Made by a program: the position numbers and the translations under genes. Positions 46,094 to 55,951 of a DNA stretch of 64,000 nt are shown here, in pieces. This stretch comes from Flavobacterium foetidum (lineage in GTDB: Bacteria; Bacteroidota; Bacteroidia; Flavobacteriales; Flavobacteriaceae): NCBI RefSeq assembly GCF_004634245.1, contig NZ_SJTF01000010.1:1-64000 (forward strand). Reading direction: 5' to 3'. Positions within the stretch are counted from its first letter, which is position 1, and each line of letters opens with the position of its first letter. Under the pieces are notes generated by a model. That model was given only the letters and a program-made list of their open reading frames with translations. It searched no databases and was not told where the DNA came from.

Positions 46094-46166
46094 TATCATT
46101 TTACAAACAGTTTAGCTGTTATATTAATCATTTTAAATTACACAACATTAAATATTTTAAAACAAA

Positions 46167-47636
46167 ATGGCAAATTATTTCAATACATTACCACTTAGGT
46201 TACAATTAGAACAATTAGGAGTTTGCGAATTCATGGAGCAATCAGAATTTGCAGACGGAATTGCAGCATTGGCTGGAAAAAAAGTTGTAATTGTGGGCTG
46301 TGGAGCGCAAGGTTTGAATCAGGGATTAAATATGAGAGATTCTGGTTTGGATATTTCTTATGCATTACGTGCAGATGCAATAGCTGAAAAAAGAGCTTCT
46401 TTTAAAAATGCTTCAGAAAACGGTTTTACTGTAGGAACTTATGAAGAATTGATCCCAACTGCAGATTTAGTTTGTAACCTTACACCAGACAAGCAGCATA
46501 CAGCAGTGGTTAATGCAATTATGCCATTAATGAAACAAGGTTCTACTTTAGCTTATTCTCACGGATTCAACATTGTAGAAGAAGGAATGCAGATTCGTAA
46601 GGATATCACTGTAATTATGTGCGCTCCTAAATGTCCAGGATCAGAAGTTCGTGAAGAATACAAAAGAGGTTTTGGTGTACCAACACTTATTGCGGTTCAC
46701 CCAGAAAATGATCCAAACGGATTTGGTTTAGATCAAGCAAAAGCGTATGCAGTGGCAACTGGCGGGCATAGAGCAGGAGTTTTAAGATCATCATTTGTAG
46801 CTGAAGTAAAATCAGATTTAATGGGTGAGCAGACCATTCTTTGCGGTTTACTTCAAACGGGATCTATTTTATGCTTTGATAAAATGGTTGAAAAAGGAAT
46901 CGACGCTGCTTACGCTTCAAAATTAATTCAGTACGGATGGGAGACTATCACAGAGGCGTTAAAACACGGTGGTATCACCAATATGATGGATCGTCTAAAT
47001 AATCCTTCAAAAATTAAAGCTTACGAAATTGCTGAAGAATTAAAAGAAATCATGCGCCCATTATTCCAGAAACATCAGGATGATATTATTTCTGGCGAAT
47101 TTTCAAGAACTATGATGATTGATTGGGCTAACGATGATGCTAACTTGTTGAAATGGAGAGCTGCAACAGGAGAAACTAACTTCGAAAAAACAGCACCACA
47201 AGAAGCTCCAATCGCAGAACAAGAATATTTTGATAATGGCGTTTTGATGATTGCAATGGTTAAAGCCGGAGTTGAGTTGGCTTTTGAAACTATGACAGAA
47301 GCAGGAATTATCGAAGAATCTGCTTACTATGAGTCATTACACGAATTGCCATTAATTGCAAATACTATCGCTAGAAAGAAATTATTCGAAATGAATCGCG
47401 TAATTTCTGATACTGCTGAGTACGGATGTTATTTGTTTGATCATGCTTGCAAGCCGTTGTTGACGGATTACATGAAAAAAGTAGAAACAAATATCATCGG
47501 TAAACCGTTTTCAACTTCAAATGGTGTAGATAATACAGTACTTATTGCGGTAAACAAAGCAATTCGCCAACATCCTATCGAAGAAGTAGGAGAGTGGTTA
47601 AGAGAGTCAATGACCGCAATGAAAAAAATTGGATAA
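46167..47636 (+). CDS. ilvC: Ketol-acid reductoisomerase, class II
   Basis: 489 aa: the long class II form with a duplicated C-terminal knotted domain, as in E. coli, rather than the 330-aa class I. NADPH motif [21 protein letters not shown], catalytic [17 protein letters not shown], and metal ligands in [18 protein letters not shown]. Reduces and rearranges acetolactate. End of the ilv operon. Confidence 0.95.
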   Translation: MANYFNTLPLRLQLEQLGVCEFMEQSEFADGIAALAGKKVVIVGCGAQGLNQGLNMRDSGLDISYALRADAIAEKRASFKNASENGFTVGTYEELIPTADLVCNLTPDKQHTAVVNAIMPLMKQGSTLAYSHGFNIVEEGMQIRKDITVIMCAPKCPGSEVREEYKRGFGVPTLIAVHPENDPNGFGLDQAKAYAVATGGHRAGVLRSSFVAEVKSDLMGEQTILCGLLQTGSILCFDKMVEKGIDAAYASKLIQYGWETITEALKHGGITNMMDRLNNPSKIKAYEIAEELKEIMRPLFQKHQDDIISGEFSRTMMIDWANDDANLLKWRAATGETNFEKTAPQEAPIAEQEYFDNGVLMIAMVKAGVELAFETMTEAGIIEESAYYESLHELPLIANTIARKKLFEMNRVISDTAEYGCYLFDHACKPLLTDYMKKVETNIIGKPFSTSNGVDNTVLIAVNKAIRQHPIEEVGEWLRESMTAMKKIG

Positions 47637-47756
47637 TTAAGAAATTGGGAATTCCCGAGCTTTTACAGACCGGGATTTGCACTGTATCGTAGTTTTATAT
47701 AATATTTTGAATTAGTAAGCACTTATTAATGAAATGGATATAGATGCAAAATTGCA

Positions 47757-47788
47757 TTCACTTAACTTCAATATGTAAGTTAAGTGAA
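47757..47788. other. 12-bp perfect hairpin in the ilvC-acs spacer
   Basis: TTCACTTAACTT pairs perfectly with AAGTTAAGTGAA around an 8-base loop, with no T tract. In a 479-bp spacer (47637-48115) with no gene. Further short palindromes (GATGCAAAATTGCATT just before it; AAGTATACTT after it) lie nearby. May be an operator or part of a small RNA ending at the next terminator. Confidence 0.6.
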
Positions 47789-47922
47789 GCAGCTCCCTAT
47801 CAGGAGTATATAAGTATACTTGTTGAAATTTCTGTTTTGATTAATAAAAGTGCTGCTATGTTCAAAAGATTTGTTTTGGATGCACTGTATAATATTAATT
47901 GTTATTGAAATTTGTTAAATTT

Positions 47923-47957
47923 AAAAGGCATAATATCATAATTATTATGCCTTTTTT
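47923..47957 (+). terminator. Intrinsic terminator before acs
   Basis: AAAAGGCATAATA pairs with TTATTATGCCTTTT, followed by more T. It lies 290 bp after ilvC, so either a long 3' UTR or an unannotated transcript ends here. Confidence 0.8.
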
Positions 47958-48115
47958 TCGATTCTAATTTTGACCGAAAAAACATTTTTTTATAAAAATC
48001 ATATAAATATGTCTTATTTTATTAAAGAAATGCTTTTTTTTGATAAAATTAATAGAATAAATAATTTTAAGAATACGAGCAGATTTAATACTTTTATAAA
48101 AAAATTCAACAAACG

Positions 48116-50023
48116 ATGAGCTATTACAAAATAGAAAACTTAGAACAGTATTTTAAGCATTATAACAAGTCAATAAGAGAACCAAGAAAATTTTGGGGAA
48201 AAATAGCTGAGGAAAATTTTACGTGGTACCAGCAATGGGAAAAAGTTGTTGATTTTAATATGGCTGAAGCTGAAGTAAAATGGTTTACTGATGCCAAAGT
48301 TAACATTACTAAAAACTGTATTGACAGACATTTAAGCAAAAGAGGAGATAAAACGGCGATTATTTTTGAGCCAAATGATCCTGCTGAAGATGCTTTACAT
48401 ATATCGTACAATGAATTGTACGAAAGAGTTTCAAGAATGGCAAACGTCTTGCGTGATCAAGGTGTTCGCAAAGGAGATAGAGTTTGTATTTACCTTCCGA
48501 TGATTCCTGAGCTTGCGGTTGCGGTTTTAGCTTGTGCAAGAATTGGAGCTATTCACTCGGTTATTTTTGCAGGATTTTCTGATTCTGCCGTTGCTGCGAG
48601 AATCAATGATTGCGAGTGTAAAATGGTGATTACTTCAGATGGAGGTTATAGAGGAAACAAAACAATTGATTTAAAAGGAATTGTAGATGAGGCGTTAAAA
48701 ACTTGTCCTTCTGTTTCTAAAGTTTTGGTTGTAAAAAGAACCAATACTGAAGTAAAAATGACAGAAGGTCGCGATGAATGGCTACAGCCACTTTTAGATG
48801 CTGCTTTAGATAACAGTGTTGCTGAAATTATGGATGCTGAAGATCCGTTGTTTATTCTGTATACCTCTGGATCTACTGGAAAACCTAAGGGAATGGTGCA
48901 TACTACAGCCGGTTATATGGTGTATACGGCCTATACTTTTAAAAATGTTTTCAGCCACGAAGAAAATGACATTTTCTGGTGTACTGCAGACATCGGATGG
49001 ATTACAGGACATTCTTATATATTATACGGACCTTTATTAAATGGAGGAACCACTGTAATTTTTGAAGGAGTGCCGTCTTATCCTGATTTTAGCCGTTTTT
49101 GGGAAATAATCGAAAAACATAAAATTACGCAGTTCTATACTGCACCGACTGCAATTCGTTCGTTGGCAAAAGAGAGTTTAGATTACATCCAAAAATATCC
49201 ACTTAAATCTCTTAAAGTAATTGGTTCTGTAGGAGAACCGATTAACGAAGAGGCTTGGCACTGGTTTAATGATCACGTTGGTGATAAAAGATGTCCAGTG
49301 GTTGATACTTGGTGGCAAACAGAAACTGGTGGCATCATGATTTCACCAATTGCTTTTGTAACTCCGACAAAACCAACGTATGCTACATTGCCGTTACCGG
49401 GAATTCAGCCTGTTTTGATGGATGAAAAGCGTAACGAAATTGAAGGAAATCAGGTAGTTGGTAGTTTGTGTATCAAATTTCCATGGCCTGGGATTGCGAG
49501 AACAATCTGGGGTAACCATGATAGATACAAAGAAACCTATTTCTCAGCGTTTCCTGGAAAATATTTTACAGGAGACGGTGCATTAAGAGACGAAGTTGGG
49601 TATTACAGAATTACAGGAAGGGTAGACGATGTTGTAATTGTTTCTGGTCATAATCTAGGAACGGCTCCAATTGAGGATGCTATTAATGAGCATCAGGCCG
49701 TTGCAGAGTCTGCAATTGTTGGATTCCCTCATGAAATCAAAGGAAATGCTTTGTACGGATTTGTAATTTTGAAAGAAACTGGAGAAGTTAGAAATAAAGA
49801 AAACTTAACAAAAGAAATCAATCAGTATATAGCAGATCACATTGGTCCAATTGCTAAACTGGATAAAATTCAGTTTGTATCGGGTCTGCCAAAAACACGT
49901 TCTGGAAAAATTATGCGTAGAATTTTACGTAAAATTGCCGAAGGTGATTTTTCTAATTTCGGTGACACAACTACTTTGTTAAATCCTGAAGTTGTGGAGC
50001 AGATTATGAACGAAAGAGTTTAA
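48116..50023 (+). CDS. acs: Acetyl-CoA synthetase
   Basis: 635 aa AMP-forming enzyme. N-terminal ACAS domain (YFKHYNKSIREPRKFWGKIAEENFTWYQQWEK), P-loop YTSGSTGKPKGMVHTTAGY, VDTWWQTETGG, YFTGDGA, and the C-terminal PKTRSGKIMRRILRKIA whose Lys is the site of regulatory acetylation in Acs. Activates acetate. Monocistronic with a good terminator. Confidence 0.95.
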   Translation: MSYYKIENLEQYFKHYNKSIREPRKFWGKIAEENFTWYQQWEKVVDFNMAEAEVKWFTDAKVNITKNCIDRHLSKRGDKTAIIFEPNDPAEDALHISYNELYERVSRMANVLRDQGVRKGDRVCIYLPMIPELAVAVLACARIGAIHSVIFAGFSDSAVAARINDCECKMVITSDGGYRGNKTIDLKGIVDEALKTCPSVSKVLVVKRTNTEVKMTEGRDEWLQPLLDAALDNSVAEIMDAEDPLFILYTSGSTGKPKGMVHTTAGYMVYTAYTFKNVFSHEENDIFWCTADIGWITGHSYILYGPLLNGGTTVIFEGVPSYPDFSRFWEIIEKHKITQFYTAPTAIRSLAKESLDYIQKYPLKSLKVIGSVGEPINEEAWHWFNDHVGDKRCPVVDTWWQTETGGIMISPIAFVTPTKPTYATLPLPGIQPVLMDEKRNEIEGNQVVGSLCIKFPWPGIARTIWGNHDRYKETYFSAFPGKYFTGDGALRDEVGYYRITGRVDDVVIVSGHNLGTAPIEDAINEHQAVAESAIVGFPHEIKGNALYGFVILKETGEVRNKENLTKEINQYIADHIGPIAKLDKIQFVSGLPKTRSGKIMRRILRKIAEGDFSNFGDTTTLLNPEVVEQIMNERV

Positions 50024-50050
50024 TTCGTTTAATATCGATACATAAAAAAC

Positions 50051-50085
50051 AAAAATGCCTCTTGTAACTAAGAGGCATTTTTTTT
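50051..50085 (+). terminator. Intrinsic terminator after acs
   Basis: AATGCCTCT pairs with AGAGGCATT, with A5 before and T8 after. Confidence 0.85.
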
Positions 50086-50261
50086 ATGTTTTGATGAGAA
50101 TAGATTTTCTTTTTTTTTGAATATAAATTCTCTTATTTTTTAATGATTTATCCAAAGTGTTGCTGAAAATTTAAGAAAATTTTACTTTCACAAGAAAAAA
50201 ATCCAATATAATTTTCTAATAAAAAAAAACTATTTTAGCTTTAAACTTCAATAGTATTAAG

Positions 50262-50693
50262 ATGAGTAAAACAAAAGATTTTTTAGATAGCCTTTCAGAT
50301 CATGAGCTGTCATTTTTTGTTACTTACAAGTTGAGCGACTATATGTACGATACACAACAAGTAATTAAAGATTATGTTCAAGCCAGAAATTTGAGTCAGA
50401 AAACTATAAAACAATTTGTTGCAAATCCTATATCGCATAATTATGAAAATGCAAAATGTTGTCCTAGATGCGGCAGTGATAAACTTCTGAGAACTGAGGT
50501 ACAATGGACACAAACGCAAAATAAATCTGAAATAACTTGGATTGAAATCGATAGATTCAACGAAGGAGGAATGGTTTATAGAGATGAAATCGTTTGTAAT
50601 ATCTGTAATTTTTGCCTACAAGATCCAAACCATAAAAAAAGTGGAAGAGAAAAATGGTTGTTTTGGGATTTTTTTAGCTCAATTTTTGATTAA
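50262..50693 (+). CDS. Zinc-ribbon protein of unknown function
   Basis: 143 aa, cytoplasmic. Two Cys pairs, CCPRCGS (67-73) and CNICNFC (116-122), form a probable zinc ribbon. The N-terminal 60 residues are helical (DSLSDHELSFFVTYKLSDYMYDTQQVIKDYV). Ends in an aromatic EKWLFWDFFSSIFD. No known family. Confidence 0.7.
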   Translation: MSKTKDFLDSLSDHELSFFVTYKLSDYMYDTQQVIKDYVQARNLSQKTIKQFVANPISHNYENAKCCPRCGSDKLLRTEVQWTQTQNKSEITWIEIDRFNEGGMVYRDEIVCNICNFCLQDPNHKKSGREKWLFWDFFSSIFD

Positions 50694-50733
50694 ATTAAAG
50701 CTTGAAAATTTGAAACTACTGTATTCAAAACAG

Positions 50734-50771
50734 AAAAAACCTTTCTGAATTTTATTTCAAAAAGGTTTTTC
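50734..50771. terminator. Bidirectional intrinsic terminator
   Basis: AAAAAACCTTTCTGAA opposite TTTCAAAAAGGTTTTT. It separates the convergent zinc-ribbon and exonuclease genes. Confidence 0.8.
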
Positions 50772-50791
50772 TATTAGTAAGAATTATAAAT

Positions 50792-51388
50792 CTATTTAAT
50801 TCCCAATCTTGATTTTAATTTCAAAAACAAAAGTCCGATTCGGTATGCATCTTCTGAAGATGAATTTCTGTCGCTTTTTGGAATCTTATAGATTTCACAT
50901 AAATCATCAAGGGAAAATTGTTTGTCGTTAATATCGGTTAACTTTCTATACATCACATCAACATCCAGAGCTTCGTTTTTTAAACGTCCGCAATCTAATC
51001 TTTCCAAAGCAGCGTTCAGCATTTCGATATCAAAATTAATATGATGTCCAACAAGTACGGCATTTCCAATAAAATTTACAAATGCTTCAAGCGCATCAGA
51101 CTCAGGCATTTTTATCATTTTACTTTCAATAATAAATTCGTTTGAAAGTCCATTGTCCTGTAAAAATTTATATTGAAGGAGGACAGTTTCAAAATTCTCT
51201 TTTATAACAATACTGTCGTCAATAACAGAAAAAGCCCCCAAAGACAAAATGACATCCTTATTCGGATTCAAGCCAGATGTTTCTGTTGACAAGACAACAA
51301 ATTTATTTGGTTTGGTTTCGAATTTTGTCAAATAATCTTTCCAGAATTCCGGATAATCTTTATTAATATTTTTAAGCCAGTCTAGCAT
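50792..51388 (-). CDS. DnaQ-like 3'-5' exonuclease-fold protein
   Basis: 198 aa. Exo I block VVLSTETSGLNP (31-42): the DxE of DEDDh enzymes reads S-T-E, so the first catalytic Asp is Ser34. Exo II block VLVGHHINFDIEML is intact. Exo III block DRNSSSEDAYRIG lacks the usual His but retains Asp180. It may be inactive or a binding module, although family-specific variation is possible. It starts three bases after the upstream DUF294 gene, and that pair near acs is a known arrangement. Confidence 0.75.
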   Translation of the reverse strand: MLDWLKNINKDYPEFWKDYLTKFETKPNKFVVLSTETSGLNPNKDVILSLGAFSVIDDSIVIKENFETVLLQYKFLQDNGLSNEFIIESKMIKMPESDALEAFVNFIGNAVLVGHHINFDIEMLNAALERLDCGRLKNEALDVDVMYRKLTDINDKQFSLDDLCEIYKIPKSDRNSSSEDAYRIGLLFLKLKSRLGIK

Positions 51389-51391
51389 ATT

Positions 51392-53305
51392 TTATGAGAA
51401 TTGTGTCAATTGAAATTTACTCTTAATCAGTTCCTCAAGATCCCTCATTGGGGCTAAAGCATTTTTTAATTTCTCTTTATCTGTTTTTGACATTTCTCTT
51501 AAATTAATATATTGGCCAGAATCGTCATTTTTTAATCCTTCAACAGTTCTAAATTTCGATAACGTCAGAAAAGCTTCGGCACAGCTCAAATAAATCTCGG
51601 CATTTTTAGAATCTGTTATAGCTAATTGTTTGAATCTTAGGTAGGTATTTTGAACTCCCTTAATATTCGCATTTAATATTAGTAAACGGGCGCTATCAAT
51701 TAATGGCATTAATGCGCGAGTTTTAATGTCGAATTTGTCCTTATGCGGACCATCTTCTTCAACGATAAATTTCTTAAAGAAACTTAATGGAGAATTTCTC
51801 TTTAAAGCATCATTTCCTAAGAAATCAAAAAATAAGGTATTATTTACAGCATTCTTGAAAATAACGCTTTCAATCGCTTCTTCAATTTTTGGTTCGCCAA
51901 AAACAATTTCGTAATCAAAGAATATACTGCTTAAGTCATTACTGTTTTCACCTGGAGTATTCATCCAACTGTTGTATTGTTTTGTCCAGTCACTCAATGA
52001 TTTACACCATAACATATTGCTTCCCATGTGACCATTCGGACAATATTCGTAACCAACTTTTTCCAGAATTGCAGTAGTTCTTTTGGCGAGTCTCAAGAAA
52101 TAATCTTTTACTTCGCGATATTTTTCAGGAGTAACATCTTCAAAAATCAAAATGCTGTCTTGGTCGGTAAGTAAAAGTTGCTCTTTACGCCCCTGGCTTC
52201 CAATACTTAACCAAGCAAAACGAGCGGGAGGAGAGCCTAAGTCTAAAATTGAAAGCTCTACAGAACGCTTAATGATGGCCAAATTTATTTCGCTGGCAAT
52301 ATTGCTCACATGCGAAATCGGAATATTTTTTTGAATTGAATTCTGAATTAAATCAGATAATCGATCACGAATTTGCTTTAAGTCTTTCGGCAATTGCGAA
52401 CGCTTAATTTCTTTGATTAAAACGCCCGGATTACTGGCTTGTGCCACAATAAGATCGTGCTCAGAAATAATTCCTTTTACCACAGATTTACTAGTTCCGT
52501 CTTTAGTTACGCATAAATGGGTAACATTGTGTTTCAACATTAATAATTGTGCCTCTGCAAGTGAAACATTTTCGATTACAGTTACAACAGGAGACGACAT
52601 TATTTTGTCAATTGTATCAGTAATCTGAAATCGACCCGTCGCAATTTTTGAAGATAAATCGGCATTTGTAACTATTCCAATCGGATGATTTTTTTCGCAA
52701 ATTACAATGTTGTCAACCATAGAGTCTGTCATTAAGATAGCAACCTCTTTGATTATATGATTGGCCTCAGTTGTTAACGGAGAATTGTTGTAATTTAATG
52801 ACTGAATGTATTGCATTTCAGTTTGTTGATCAATAAAGTCAACATCTGAAATAAGTTTTCCATTGTAAGAAACATTATCCTTTGTATGTCGTGAATTTAC
52901 TGCAAAACTTTCAAGCAAAAAATTCAAAACATCAGAATTGTTGGCAACAAAAGGCCTAAAAACTGCGATCGGAATAGCATAAATAATGCTTTCTTCACGA
53001 GCTTTGGCCGTCATCATATAGTTATTTTTTGCAAAAAAAGGACGAAGACCAAAAATATCGCCTTCATGGCATTTGTTTATAATGGTTTCTTCGGCATCTG
53101 CAATTGTAGTAAGATTTATGACACCAGAAGCTACAACATAAAAGCTTTCGTGGAGTGGATCATTATTCTGAAAAAGCACAGCATGCTTTTCTAAATTTAT
53201 AACACGGATATTTGTAGCAATATCTGATAATTCTTTAAAAGTTAAATTATCAAATGGTTTGTATTCTTTCAAAAAATCCGCAATGTGCTCAGCGACTGTA
53301 TTCAT
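51392..53305 (-). CDS. cNMP-binding / CBS / DUF294 nucleotidyltransferase-like regulator
   Basis: 637 aa. Cyclic-nucleotide-binding domain (about 14-135, DIFGLRPFFAKNNYMMTAKAREE), CBS pair (about 185-305), DUF294 nucleotidyltransferase-like domain with GSQGRKEQLLLTDQDSILIFED (about 370-392, GSxGR and DxD signature) and DUF294 C-terminal helices to the end. The PII-uridylyltransferase-like combination is often found with a DnaQ-like exonuclease and acetate genes; it is thought to regulate acetate metabolism or transport, which fits acs nearby. Confidence 0.88.
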   Translation of the reverse strand: MNTVAEHIADFLKEYKPFDNLTFKELSDIATNIRVINLEKHAVLFQNNDPLHESFYVVASGVINLTTIADAEETIINKCHEGDIFGLRPFFAKNNYMMTAKAREESIIYAIPIAVFRPFVANNSDVLNFLLESFAVNSRHTKDNVSYNGKLISDVDFIDQQTEMQYIQSLNYNNSPLTTEANHIIKEVAILMTDSMVDNIVICEKNHPIGIVTNADLSSKIATGRFQITDTIDKIMSSPVVTVIENVSLAEAQLLMLKHNVTHLCVTKDGTSKSVVKGIISEHDLIVAQASNPGVLIKEIKRSQLPKDLKQIRDRLSDLIQNSIQKNIPISHVSNIASEINLAIIKRSVELSILDLGSPPARFAWLSIGSQGRKEQLLLTDQDSILIFEDVTPEKYREVKDYFLRLAKRTTAILEKVGYEYCPNGHMGSNMLWCKSLSDWTKQYNSWMNTPGENSNDLSSIFFDYEIVFGEPKIEEAIESVIFKNAVNNTLFFDFLGNDALKRNSPLSFFKKFIVEEDGPHKDKFDIKTRALMPLIDSARLLILNANIKGVQNTYLRFKQLAITDSKNAEIYLSCAEAFLTLSKFRTVEGLKNDDSGQYINLREMSKTDKEKLKNALAPMRDLEELIKSKFQLTQFS

Positions 53306-53589
53306 ACGTCTGATAATTTATTTTTGAGTATTCCATTGTAAAAATAATAAAATAAACCCTTACAATGAAAGTATCTTCCTGAGAATCTATAGATTATTAA
53401 AAAAATGTTAAAGCTGAATGTTTTTAAATGCTATAAAATCTTTTTAAAATTTATAATTCTCAAATATCGCAAGGAGAATGACCCAGTGGTTTGGTTTTAA
53501 AACTTATTTTTTTTGATTTTATTTCGTAAGCGATGAAGTTGTTAGAACAATATGTAGTAGTGATTTGATGCGGGTAATCTACGATTTGA

Positions 53590-53626
<37 letters not shown>

Positions 53627-53655
53627 TTGTGGTATAACTAATTAACAATTACCAC

Positions 53656-53964
53656 ATGGCCTTAAAACGTACATCTTTAGAGAATTATACTCTATTACTT
53701 GTAGAATTAAACAAAATGCGTCACACAAATTTCAATGCTAAAACATTCTTGAAAAAGATGCGCCCTTTTTGTAAAACCTCACACTTAAAGTTTAAAACAT
53801 TATTTCTAAGAATCCGTGGTTCAAATATAGGAATTACAATTAAAGTTTGTACGGATTGCTTTATAGTAACTCAATCTTTTTGTGTTCATGAATTCATTTT
53901 TTACTGCAATTCGCAAAAAACTTTGATTTCAAAACTTCTTAAACATAATCTCCTAATACCTTAA
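53656..53964 (+). CDS. Prophage protein, unknown
   Basis: 102 aa, first gene of the element. Basic and hydrophobic; no signal peptide. Cys-containing region FLRIRGSNIGITIKVCTDCFIVTQSFCVHEFIFYC could bind metal (CxxC plus later Cys). No family recognised. The start is 30 bp after attL. Confidence 0.6.
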   Translation: MALKRTSLENYTLLLVELNKMRHTNFNAKTFLKKMRPFCKTSHLKFKTLFLRIRGSNIGITIKVCTDCFIVTQSFCVHEFIFYCNSQKTLISKLLKHNLLIP

Positions 53965-53967
53965 TAT

Positions 53968-54294
53968 ATGTCTGAAATTCTAAAATTAATTCAAAAACGA
54001 GAAAATTTAATTTTTGAATTAGCCAGTTTAAATTTTGATTTGAATGAATATTCAAAAAATCCTGTGGAAACTGTAGACTTAATTGGCTTAAAATATCAGC
54101 ATGATTTTATAATTAATGAAATTCAGCAGATTGCTCAGAAAATAAATGTTTTGTCCAATTCTCAGATAACTCTTTACAAAGCTAAATTCCTAGAATTTGA
54201 AAGGAAAATTTCTGAAGCAATTTCCAAAAAGCAGTTTACTGTCAATGATTTACCAAAAAATCATTATTCGTTGTGGCAAAACGTAACCTCTTAA
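53968..54294 (+). CDS. Prophage helical protein, unknown
   Basis: 108 aa, three bases after the previous stop. Mostly charged helix with heptad-like Leu/Ile spacing (ILKLIQKRENLIFELASLNFDL; FLEFERKISEAISKKQ), so a coiled coil or a small DNA-binding or assembly helper is likely. No known family. Confidence 0.6.
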   Translation: MSEILKLIQKRENLIFELASLNFDLNEYSKNPVETVDLIGLKYQHDFIINEIQQIAQKINVLSNSQITLYKAKFLEFERKISEAISKKQFTVNDLPKNHYSLWQNVTS

Positions 54295-54305
54295 ATAAAT
54301 AAGTT

Positions 54306-54521
54306 ATGGAAGTAAAAATTTATAGAAAGCTTCATTATGAAGTATTAAAAGATATAGCGACTGAGAATTTATGTTTTTTAAAATTCAAATATAAATCTCA
54401 TACTCAGGATGGTAAATTATTTTACTGCTATGAAATTAAAACTATAGGACTCCCCCAATACATTAAAGATACATTTTTCACCTTTCTAGATTGGGTCAAA
54501 AACGAATCAAAAAATTATTAG
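54306..54521 (+). CDS. Small prophage protein, unknown
   Basis: 71 aa, 11 bp after the previous gene. MEVKIYRKLHYEVLKDIATENLCFLKF, soluble, no motif. Early-region position before Rep suggests a replication or regulatory helper, by location only. Confidence 0.55.
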   Translation: MEVKIYRKLHYEVLKDIATENLCFLKFKYKSHTQDGKLFYCYEIKTIGLPQYIKDTFFTFLDWVKNESKNY

Positions 54522-54535
54522 TTCAATCTTTTAGC

Positions 54536-54559
54536 GTTGCCGTTGGGTATAACGGCAAC
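54536..54559. other. GC-rich perfect hairpin upstream of Rep
   Basis: GTTGCCGTT (54536-54544), loop GGGTAT, AACGGCAAC (54551-54559): a 9-bp perfect stem much richer in G+C than its surroundings, 27 bp before the Rep ATG. Candidate rolling-circle nick site or a Rep-expression attenuator. Confidence 0.65.
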
Positions 54560-54586
54560 TAACTCACTCAAAACCTACTAAAAATA

Positions 54587-55780
54587 ATGATTTCATATAA
54601 AGAAAGGCATCAAGCTCAAACTAAATTTAGAAACAATAATTTAAAACCTACTCTTATAAATATAGACTATTTAATTATTAATCTTGAGGGTCAGCCGTTT
54701 GGAGAATTTCCAGAAGATTCAAAATTTCGTTTAAAACCATACGAATACGGAACTAAGATTTTTGAGATTAGAGCAGACTTATATTATGAAGATTTAAAAA
54801 TCGGTGTTTACACTGCAAAACCTCGTTCTGCGATTATGAGCGAACAATTTGCACAGCTTCAATTTGAAAACAATTTATTTTATACATTATCTAACGATGC
54901 CTTAAAAGGTGTCATAAATGCATTTTGCGATGAAACGAACTACTTATTTAAGTCTGTTAATAGACTGGATATATGCCTTGACAAGTCTGATATCAACAAT
55001 TCTTACCGTAATTTATATAGTAATGTGGTTGCAGGTAACTACCTTATTTCAGGGCGTCCGAAAAATCTACAAAGCTATTTTGAAACGTACAAAGGAAAAT
55101 CAATTCTTAACGGTTTCCAAATAGGAAAAAGAACATCAGACAAAATAATACGATGCTATAACAAAACGCTGTCTTTACAGCTAACTGAGAAACCTTATAT
55201 AAATGAGTATTACGCAAACAACGGTTTGAAAAATGAGAATGTTTGGCGTTTTGAATATCAGTTAAATTCTGCGTTTTTTAGAGGTCTTAACGAACATTCC
55301 AAAGGAGATATAAAAGTTAGTCAATCAATGACTTGGGGTATTTTTGATAAAGCTAACCTTTATGAATTGTTGAAGATTGCAAATAAAGGTTTTTTTGAAC
55401 TTCGTGAGAATACTGGTAAAAGCCAAATCAATAAAGAAAAGCTAATTGTTTTGTTTGATTTTGATTTTTTACAATCCCAAATTACCAAATTCAATCCTAT
55501 AATAAAACGCTTGAAAAAGGTTGTTCTTTCTTCGACAACCATTAAAAAACGTCTTGCAAAATCTCTGTTTAGAGAGTATTACGCAAGTAATCAGGATATA
55601 TCTTACATCGTTGCTTTAAATCTTTTACTTGAAGATTTAGACATGATTACCGAAAAACCACTTATAAATTGGTTCAGAAACAAATTACATTTCTATATGC
55701 ATGAGTTTAGAACAAAGGAAAAATTAGTAAATGATTTTGATTTTGAATTATTCCACGAACACCAACTTTTATTTTTATAA
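54587..55780 (+). CDS. Rolling-circle replication initiator (Rep_trans-like)
   Basis: 397 aa. Rep_trans-type blocks: VNRLDICLD at 124-132 (metal or strand-core motif), then IGKRTSDKIIRCYNKTL at 179-195 with Tyr191 as the likely nicking tyrosine, followed by VWRFEYQLNSAFF at 219-231. This is the arrangement R-D-x-x-x-D ... Y-x-K ... R-x-E found in gpII-like and pT181-like initiators. It would nick the circular replicative form and start strand displacement. No HUH motif seen. Confidence 0.8.
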   Translation: MISYKERHQAQTKFRNNNLKPTLINIDYLIINLEGQPFGEFPEDSKFRLKPYEYGTKIFEIRADLYYEDLKIGVYTAKPRSAIMSEQFAQLQFENNLFYTLSNDALKGVINAFCDETNYLFKSVNRLDICLDKSDINNSYRNLYSNVVAGNYLISGRPKNLQSYFETYKGKSILNGFQIGKRTSDKIIRCYNKTLSLQLTEKPYINEYYANNGLKNENVWRFEYQLNSAFFRGLNEHSKGDIKVSQSMTWGIFDKANLYELLKIANKGFFELRENTGKSQINKEKLIVLFDFDFLQSQITKFNPIIKRLKKVVLSSTTIKKRLAKSLFREYYASNQDISYIVALNLLLEDLDMITEKPLINWFRNKLHFYMHEFRTKEKLVNDFDFELFHEHQLLFL

Positions 55781-55783
55781 GCC

Positions 55784-55951
55784 ATGAAAACACAGAATAC
55801 AAGCCAAAAAGTAACTAAAACCCAGTTAATGCATATTCTTGAATTAAGCTATAAAACGGCTTGCAAAGAATATCAAGTTATACTCGATTCCTTGGAATTA
55901 AAAAGGAGTTATTTAACTGTCCAAGACCTAATTAAGTACGGCATATTATAG
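55784..55951 (+). CDS. Small prophage protein, excisionase-like ending
   Basis: 55 aa, three bases after Rep. Helical LMHILELSYKTACKEYQVILDSLELKRS, then YLTVQDLIKYGIL, a form like the first helix-turn of MerR/excisionase HTH-17 domains (LTVxDLxxxG) but without the rest of the domain. Stop overlaps the first GGGAA repeat by one base. Possibly a regulator acting on that repeat. Confidence 0.55.
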   Translation: MKTQNTSQKVTKTQLMHILELSYKTACKEYQVILDSLELKRSYLTVQDLIKYGIL

